This document shows, piece after piece, positions 6,051 through 11,791 of a stretch of 11,791 nt of DNA; positions within the stretch are counted from its first letter, which is position 1; the number at the start of each line of letters is the position of its first letter. The notes under the pieces were generated by a model. It had not been told where the DNA came from. It saw only the letters and a program-made list of their open reading frames with translations, and searched no databases. The position numbers were made by a program, and so were the translations under genes. The stretch comes from Thalassiosira profunda (Eukaryota > Bacillariophyta > Thalassiosirophyceae > Thalassiosirales > Thalassiosiraceae), in the NCBI GenBank assembly GCA_036939355.1, contig JALLAP010000578.1, positions 1 through 11,791 on the forward strand, in the 5' to 3' direction.

Positions 6051-8401
6051 CTAATCCTTCAAGTACGCCAAAGCACCCGGGACAACAATATCTGCTCCGC
6101 AGCGTACACGGCATGTAGCCCTGTCGACTGCCAGATTGCGAATCTGCGTCTTCCACAGCGCTAGCTCGAGGATGCCGGCGGCCTCATGCAGCTCAAAGAG
6201 GCGAACCTTGCTTCGAATCGATTGAGCATGACTGCGGAGCGCACGTTGAACCCGTTCGTAGTCTACATCTTCCGTCATGAACTCCTCAGTCTCGAGCCAA
6301 TGGTTTGGCGTTGCGGCGATCATTGCTTCGACAGCTTCTCGGTGCTGGATGTGTTCCAACCGGTGAGCAAGACTGGTTCGTACCAAGGCCTGAAAAATGC
6401 TGATGGCCGTCTTGATGCAACCATAGTACGTGACAAAGCTCAAATTGTCAACGATTTGTTCCCAAGCAAGGTTCGGGTCCGACGCAAAGGATGCCACGGG
6501 CTCGTCGTCCTCGTCCGACGAGGATTCGTACTTGAAACGGTCGTTGAAGGCCAGAAATGCTTGACGGTCGCCTCTCTTGAGGACGAATTGCCCCGGAGGA
6601 CACTTTGCCATTGAACTCCAGATCCTATCTGCATACTTCAGCATATCTTTCACCGAACTAGCCCAAAGCGCCCCGCAGCTGCGAATTATGGCACCGCCTT
6701 TCTCTAGGGTTTCTGTGATGGGCGGGAGGCTCTCATTCAATCTGATGCGCTCGCTAAAGGATGCAATCAAGACCGTCCATGTGAGGTCAATATATGAACC
6801 GACCAAAACCTTCATCCTTTCCGCCTCGTTGACCCTTCTTGCCATATCATCACCGACAATGATGCTCTCCAGGTTCAAAACCATATCTGGAAATGCAGAC
6901 CGCTGCGCCTCAAAGAGACGGTGCATGAAATCGACGGTCGTCTCTTTGCTGTTCAAAAGCTGCTTCACCATGTCAGCAAAGTCGAATGGGAGCCCACCCC
7001 AAACATCGCGGTGGGCGCCAAACAGAAATTGCAGAATGTCCAAAGGTGCCTCGCCAACAAGGGCGTAGTAGAGAGGCTCCTTGCCCCATTTATCTTTCGT
7101 AACCAGGTAAGATGGAAACTGCAAAGCAAGCATAACAGTCAGCGCAAGCAGGTAAACCCAAGCACATCACTCAGGAAAAGTCTCACCTTCCTCACCACTA
7201 TCTTGTACAGATCCAAATCGCTGTTGCAAGAACAGGCCAAGATATGAAGCGGTGTCATTCCCAGGCAGTCTTGATGCATGTAACTCAATGACTTTTCATC
7301 GACCACTCTTTGCAGCGAATCCCGATCGGTTGGTACATTTGAGCGGTAGTGGCATAATTCGTGGATCGGCATTCCGTTGAACCTTTCAAGCAAATCGTCG
7401 AATGCATAGTCAATGAAATAAAGACTCGTGAAGGCCCGGTTGAAACTGGCATGTCCCATTTGCGATGAGGTAAGGATGACATTTCTCAAATGGGGGCATG
7501 AATGAAAGGCTCCTCTCCGGATTCCCCGCCTTTTAACATTCACCGGCAGGCGAAAGCTCATCAAAGATATGCAACCGGCAAAGGCATCTTCTTCAATCAA
7601 TATCTTCTCGCGTCGACAAGTGGCATCCTCTACAAGCTCTGCTGACCTCAGCCCTGTACATCCCTCAAATGCCCCCATTCCTAAAAGTTCGATCGTCGGC
7701 GGGAGGCAAATCCTGGCCAAAGAGGTGCAACCCTTGAATGCATCATAGTCAATATGTTTCAACCCAGATGCCAGCGCAACTGATTTCAGGTCACAGCAAT
7801 CTTTAAAAGCACTCCCTCCAATTTCGTCCACCGTAGATGGCATCCTGATAGATTCTAGTGAACATTCAGCAAAGGCCCCGCAATCGACCACCTTGAGCCC
7901 CTCCTTCAATACCACCTCCTGCAATCCAGTTCGGAAAAATGCCATTTCACCAATACTCTCCAACGTTGACGGGAAAGATATTGAGCGTAACTGCCAACAG
8001 TAACCGAAGGCTGAATCAGATATTGTTTTGAGGCCGTCATTCAGCTCAACTGACCTGAGACCCTCGCAGCCAAAGAATGCTTTTTTGCCGATGCTCTCAA
8101 TGAGGGGCGGAAGAACGAGGTTCTCGAAATGGCAGCCCTCAAACGCGCTATCACCAATTTGCCGAACGGTCGACGGAAAAGTGAAGGAGTTCATGCGCCA
8201 ACAGCTGTAAAATGCGCTGTTCCCTATCACCTCCAGCCCGTCATTCAACTCCACTGTTTTGAGCTGTATGCACTCAGTGAACGCTCCCTCGGGGATCTCC
8301 CGCACGGATGGGTGAAATCGAACGTGGGTGACATCCTTTGGGACGTCCGGCTGGCCCTCGTAGAGGTACACCCCCGCGCTGGCGTCGCCGTTGCCCTCCA
8401 T
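6051..8401 (-). CDS. BspA-type leucine-rich-repeat protein with ankyrin-like and diatom-specific C-terminal regions
   Basis: Exons 8401-7187 and 7118-6051 join to 760 aa; the stop TAG is at 6053-6051. Residues about 23-312 form at least eleven repeats of about 23 aa of the BspA/TpLRR type (pattern G-L-x-x-I-x-x-x-A-F-x-x-C-x-x-L-x-x-V-x-L-P-x-T-V), a solenoid usually used for binding. A linker with P-I-H-E-L-C-H-Y-R-S-N-V-P-T follows. Then G-M-T-P-L-H-I-L-A-C (381-390) and D-K-W-G-K-E-P-L-Y-Y-A-L (414-425) look like two ankyrin-like helices pairs split by the intron. The remaining 320 residues are helical, include an acidic S-S-S-D-E-D-D-E stretch, and end in L-E-L-A-L-W-K and C-R-V-R-C-G-A-D-I-V-V. 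This architecture matches a large family I recall from Thalassiosira oceanica. Function, partner and location are unknown; no signal peptide is visible. An extra in-frame 5' exon is possible. Confidence 0.85.
7119..7186 (-). other. Intron of the BspA-LRR gene (68 bp)
   Basis: Minus strand: AGGAAG|GTGAGACTTT at the 5' end and GCTTTGCAG|TTTCC at the 3' end, with a CTGAC branch-like element. It is phase 0 and joins I-V-V-R-K to F-P-S-Y-L-V-T-K-D-K-W-G. This continues the ankyrin-like pattern; without splicing the frame stops at 7139. Confidence 0.9.
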
Positions 8402-8906
8402 TCGGCCTGTGAACAACAGAAACAATGCTGAGCTGCCGAAAATCGCCGGCTCTGCGCAAGCAGTAAATGTGCAAGAGCCAAGAGCCTTCTCTTCCGACTC
8501 AACACATCAACAACCGACCACGGCCACGGCAATAACAGCGCGGGATCAACACACCCCCCATCAGCAAAAAGCTGTACCCAGCGACCATTAATACCGTCTC
8601 ATTACGCCCCTCCACCCGGACTCCCCGATATTCAACAACTCAATTATCAGCTTACCGTGTGGCAAGCGCTGCATAGCGGAGGAGGCAGCCGCAGAGTGCT
8701 GGATGGCAAATCCAAAATCAAAATCAAGCAGTCGCTACTTACCTGATACATTTCTACGTACAGTTACCTACCCCCTTCAGCTCTCGCTTCACACAAAAAG
8801 AACCGTTGGCTTCGAGCTCGAGCCTGGGGGTGGGGGCAAAGCCGCCTGGTAGAGCCGCGCTGCCGCTGCCAGCCTCCTCATACAACGGCGCCGCATCGAC
8901 GGCGGG
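8402..8906. promoter_or_regulatory. 505-bp divergent spacer between the BspA-LRR gene and MPS1
   Basis: This stretch must hold the promoters and 5' UTRs of both genes. On the minus strand it shows a strong 3'-splice-like site (TTCTGTTGTTCACAG, ending at 8407) only six bases before the BspA-LRR ATG, and two good donor-like sites (GTAAGC from 8655 and GTAAGT from 8742). On the plus strand no TATA-like or recognised promoter element was found. No convincing independent gene was seen. Confidence 0.6.
8407..8655 (-). other. Possible 5' intron of the BspA-LRR gene (249 bp)
   Basis: Joining the mini-exon 8674-8656 (ATG CAG CGC TTG CCA CAC G) to 8406 keeps the frame and gives M-Q-R-L-P-H-G-R-M-E-G-N. 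The candidate has donor GTAAGC and a pyrimidine-rich acceptor GTTTCTGTTGTTCACAG. It would add eight residues before the Met at 8401. It is longer than the other introns here, and the shorter start is a fully adequate alternative. Confidence 0.4.
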
Positions 8907-11791
8907 ATGGCCATGGCGTCGCGCAAGGAAAACGACGCCGCGGCGCCGCGTCCGTTCGCGCCCTCGTCGGGAGGCGCCGCGTCCAAGCGCGAGCCCCGAA
9001 AAGTGCGCCTCCCCTCCCTCGGCCCTGGCGCCGGCCGCCGCCCGCTGGGCACCTTGGGAGGCACGGCGGTGGAATCTGCCGCTGCGGGAGGGGCTATTTC
9101 AGGCGGAGCTGCTGGGGCGCGGCAGCAGGAGGGCGATGAGCCCACGCAGCAAACGCACCACACGCAACACACACTGCACACCCACTCGTCCGGCTCCACC
9201 CGCTCCACCGCCACCTCCGGCTCCTCCTCCACCCTCCGCGGGGGCAATCCCCACATTTCCACCCGGCCCCCGATCACGGAGGGGGAGCGGACGTCCGACT
9301 CCCTCTCCTCCCTCATCTCCACCTCCACCATTTCCCAGCGGGTGCTGCGGTACGGGGAGACGGTCGAGTCGCTCTTCTGCCTCCCCCACAATGAAAACGG
9401 ACGGCGCGGGGAGGTGTGCCGGGAGATATGCGCGGGAGGACGGGCGGGGGACGCGGAGGCGTGGCGGGAGGCGTTGATGGGATCGCTGGCGGCGAACGAG
9501 GGCGCCGGGGTGGAGTTGGGTGAGAATTTCCATGGCAGTTGATTGTTGGCCTCCTTTGTCTTTTGACCTCGGATTGTCTCACCAATGTCGCGCCGATGCC
9601 CGCAGGGAAGCGGTTGATCCACGTCCACCGCCGGGCCACCTCCCGCTTCAAGCTGTCGAGCCAGAAGGACGCCCNCAGGGAAGCGGTTGATCCACGTCCA
9701 CCGCCGGGCCACCTCCCGCTTCAAGCTGTCGAGCCAGAAGGACGCCCCATCTCGCAGCGACGTGCTCCAAATCTGGCTCCTCTACGGGGCGGTCCTCCTG
9801 CAATTCGGGGAGGGCTCCGGCCGCAGCGACTGCCAGCAGACGCTGAAGCACGTGCAAAGGTTGTGCTTTGGGAGGAAGGGGAGGGAGTTTTATCGGGCGT
9901 TGGCGAATGGGGCGGAGGTTGCGGAGGTGGAGGGGGCGGTGGAGGCGTTGCGGGGGGCGCTGGAACGGGGCGAGTCGATTGTGGAGTTGGTGAAGGGCAG
10001 GGTGGGACGGATGGAGGCGGACGGCCTCCTGGAGACGGGAAGTGCGGGGCGTGCTGGTGGTGCTTCCATCGAAGGCGTGGCGCCGGTGCGCCAGATTTCG
10101 CTCCCCTCGCTGGGATCCCGGAGGGCGAAGGCTAAGGGCGATGACGACGAACACTCCGTTGCGTCGTCCAAACAAGGGGCCAAGCGACCGCTCGAAGTGG
10201 ATTCTTCCACGCTCCAGCAGGAACAACCCGCCAAAATGTCCGTGCGGGAAAAGCTGGAGGCCCGGAAGAGGGCCAGAACGGAGCGCACCACGCCGCACCC
10301 CTACAGAACCCGAAAGCGAGACAGCGGCGCGAGCAGCAGAAAGGGCGGCCTGAGCGCCATATTGTCCCAAACCATGGACGAGGGCGACGACAGCGACGAC
10401 AGCGAGGAGGACAACGGCCAGGGCGTGGTACCGAAACGCAGCGCCGACTCAGGCGTCACGGCCAAGCGAAGCGCGGGGTCCGAGGGTGGCGGCGGAGAGC
10501 TGTTCCAGGACATCAGCCCCATCGACACGGAGCCCACCACCTCCGTCAAGGACATGGATTTATCCTACGTCCTGAATTGGGATCCGACGAAGCGCGGCGA
10601 CGCCCCGCGGAAGAAGGCGACGATGGCCGAGGACGCCAAGGGCCCGGAGCGCGCGGAGGAGGAGGACCGCTCGTCGGTGCCCAAGATCACGCGGAACGAT
10701 TTGGGGTACATGATGAACTGGGATCCGTTTGGCAATGGTCGCGGCGGCGCGAAGAAGGAAGATGAGACCGACGCGAGCGGCGGCGACGCAAAGGCGGGAG
10801 CGGTCGCTCGGCGAACGGCCGCGCAGGGCATTGGGCGAGGAAACGGCATGTCCACAATCGCAGAGGAGGCCACGGAGGGCTCGGACGCTTCGGGCGGCGA
10901 CGACGAAAGAGATGCTGCAAGTCGGTCGAGAGAGTCTGCTTCCAGCAAAGAAAGCAAAGGAAAGAACCGCTCAGGGTCGAACAAAGAGATTGGTCCAACC
11001 AACGAAGGCCAGTCGCGAGACTCCGGGGAGAGCACGATTTCCGCCTCGGACGTCGACCGCTCGTTCTTGCCCCTGATCGAGAACAAGAACATCATCCGCG
11101 TCGACGACGAACCCTACGCCAAGCTGGGCATCATCGGCAAGGGCGGTTCGTGCAAGGTGTACCGGGCCCTCTCGCGAGGGTGCGACGTCGTGGCGCTCAA
11201 GAAGGTGAAGCTCGACGGGCTGAACAAGGCGACCATCGACGGCTACGCGAACGAAATCGCATTGCTGAAGCGTCTGAAGGGCAACCCGGCGATCATACAG
11301 CTTTACAGCGCCGAGGTGGACCTCGAGCGAAAGTCCATCCTCCTCGTGATGGAGTTGGGAGAGGTAGATCTGCATAGTGTGTTGCGTCAGCAGGAGCTGC
11401 TGTCGTCGAAGCAGGGCAAGGGCGCGGGCAGGTCGTCGCTGAACATGAACTTCATTCGGCTGACGTGGCAGCAAATGCTCACGGCCGTCCATTCGATCCA
11501 CGAGGAGCGTATCATCCACAGCGATGTGAGTGCACTTGCTGATTTGCCTATTGATCTTTCGTCCTGCCTCATGCTTACACACTTTACTACTCGACAGCTG
11601 AAACCTGCCAACTTCTTGTTCGTGCGCGGGGCCCTCAAGCTCATCGACTTCGGCATTGCGAAGGCAATAGAGAGGGAAGACACGACGAACGTGTACCGAG
11701 AAACGCTCAGCGGCACCCTCAGCTACATGTCGCCGGAGGCCATCATGGACACCAGCACCAACGCCAAGGGCGTCCGGGTGAACAAGTGCGG
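8907..11791 (+). CDS. MPS1: MPS1/TTK dual-specificity spindle checkpoint kinase, 3'-truncated
   Basis: MPS1 phosphorylates kinetochore proteins to start spindle checkpoint signalling. Exons: 8907-9519, then 9679-11525 (or from 9606 if the 73-bp repeat is spurious), then 11598 to the edge; 884 residues are visible. ATG 8907 is used; a second ATG is at 8913. A TPR-like region of the MPS1/BUB1 type spans roughly residues 190-310 (D-A-E-A-W, then R-A-T-S-R-F-K-L across exon 2, then L-Q-I-W-L-L-Y-G). A long charged, Ser/Gly-rich linker carries basic NLS-like runs and two D-L-x-Y-x-x-N-W-D-P motifs (498-507, 545-554). The kinase has G-K-G-G-S-C-K-V-Y, catalytic Lys 712 (V-A-L-K), E-L-G hinge, the MPS1-typical H-S-D-L-K-P-A-N loop (H818-D820), D-F-G at 837 and activation segment D-T-T-N-V-Y-R. 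It ends after the S-P-E motif, so the C-lobe is missing. Confidence 0.93.
9520..9678 (+). other. First intron of MPS1, with two alternative 3' ends (9605 or 9678)
   Basis: Donor GTGAGAAT at 9520 follows the exon base G at 9519 (phase 1). The acceptor CCGCAG ends at 9605 in the first repeat copy and NCAG ends at 9678 in the second. Only the second keeps the long downstream frame given the sequence as printed. Either gives the same protein if one copy is an artefact. Splicing yields V-E-L-G-K-R-L-I-H-V-H-R-R, which continues the TPR-like region; retention stops at 9540-9542. Confidence 0.85.
9598..9748 (+). repeat. 73-bp tandem repeat with a single N at the junction
   Basis: 9598-9674 matches 9671-9747 at an offset of 73, with N at 9675. 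The unit spans the MPS1 3' splice site and the first 23 codons of exon 2. An unresolved base exactly at the junction of two identical copies is typical of contig ends that overlap but were not merged, so one copy is probably an assembly artefact. Confidence 0.95.
11526..11597 (+). other. Second intron of MPS1 (72 bp)
   Basis: GTGAGTGCAC at the start, a TTACTAC branch-like element and CTCGACAG at the end. It sits in phase 0 between Asp 820 of H-S-D and L-K-P-A-N. Homology to the kinase catalytic loop requires its removal. It is a multiple of three with no in-frame stop, so retention would insert 24 residues without frameshift. Confidence 0.93.

Noticed and set aside
8245..8532. Minus-strand 95-codon frame upstream of the BspA-LRR gene
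   Set aside because: It overlaps the LRR coding sequence in another frame and has no homology. Splicing into this frame would produce an Arg-rich tail with no features.
9900..9970. G-rich tract in MPS1 exon 2, possible G-quadruplex
   Set aside because: Runs of three or more G are separated by loops too long for a standard motif, and the tract is explained by Gly/Glu/Ala/Val codons.
1..11791. tRNA genes, transposons, CRISPR, viral or toxin genes
   Set aside because: None was recognised by eye on either strand. No tRNA-like cloverleaf, terminal inverted repeats with a transposase, or spaced repeat array was seen.

Overview
The window looks like nuclear DNA of a photosynthetic stramenopile, most likely a centric diatom close to Thalassiosira oceanica. 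Five things support this: short GT-AG spliceosomal introns (68-86 bp in the clear cases), very compact intergenic spacers, a plastid-type sensor histidine kinase (CSK/Hik2 family) that keeps its phospho-accepting histidine, a plant-plastid-like tRNA m7G methyltransferase, and a BspA-type leucine-rich-repeat protein whose C-terminal half resembles a family I recall as strongly expanded in T. oceanica. The species name is inference; no database was searched.

Layout. (1) 1-692 (+): 3' part of an alpha/beta hydrolase. (2) 863-1612 (-): cytochrome b561-domain membrane protein, convergent with the hydrolase. (3) 1874-2938 (-): TrmB-type tRNA (guanine-N7)-methyltransferase with an N-terminal targeting extension. 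(4) 3125-5193 (+): chloroplast sensor kinase, divergent from trmB across a 186-bp spacer that holds a perfect 18-bp palindrome. A perfect 116-bp tandem duplication breaks its reading frame, and it restores exactly if 4208-4323 is spliced out. (5) 5276-5799 (-): 149-aa EF-hand protein with one intron, convergent with the kinase (82-bp gap) and with a 12-bp inverted repeat just upstream. (6) 6051-8401 (-): BspA-LRR / ankyrin-like protein with one clear intron and perhaps an extra 5' exon. (7) 8402-8906: divergent spacer. (8) 8907 to the window end (+): MPS1/TTK mitotic checkpoint kinase with two introns, cut by the window edge in its activation segment. A 73-bp tandem repeat with a single N lies at its first 3' splice site.

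The genes are mostly unrelated housekeeping and lineage-specific genes. The only shared theme is possible organelle targeting of CSK and TrmB. No operon, transposon, RNA gene or CRISPR array was recognised.

The most interesting signal is the kinase duplication. The 116-bp unit contains exactly one AGGT, so the duplication itself creates a GT...AG interval equal to one unit. This is the arrangement proposed for birth of a spliceosomal intron by tandem duplication, here located directly at the catalytic H-box. The competing explanation is an assembly duplicate. A second perfect tandem duplication in the window, with an N at its junction, makes that alternative serious.
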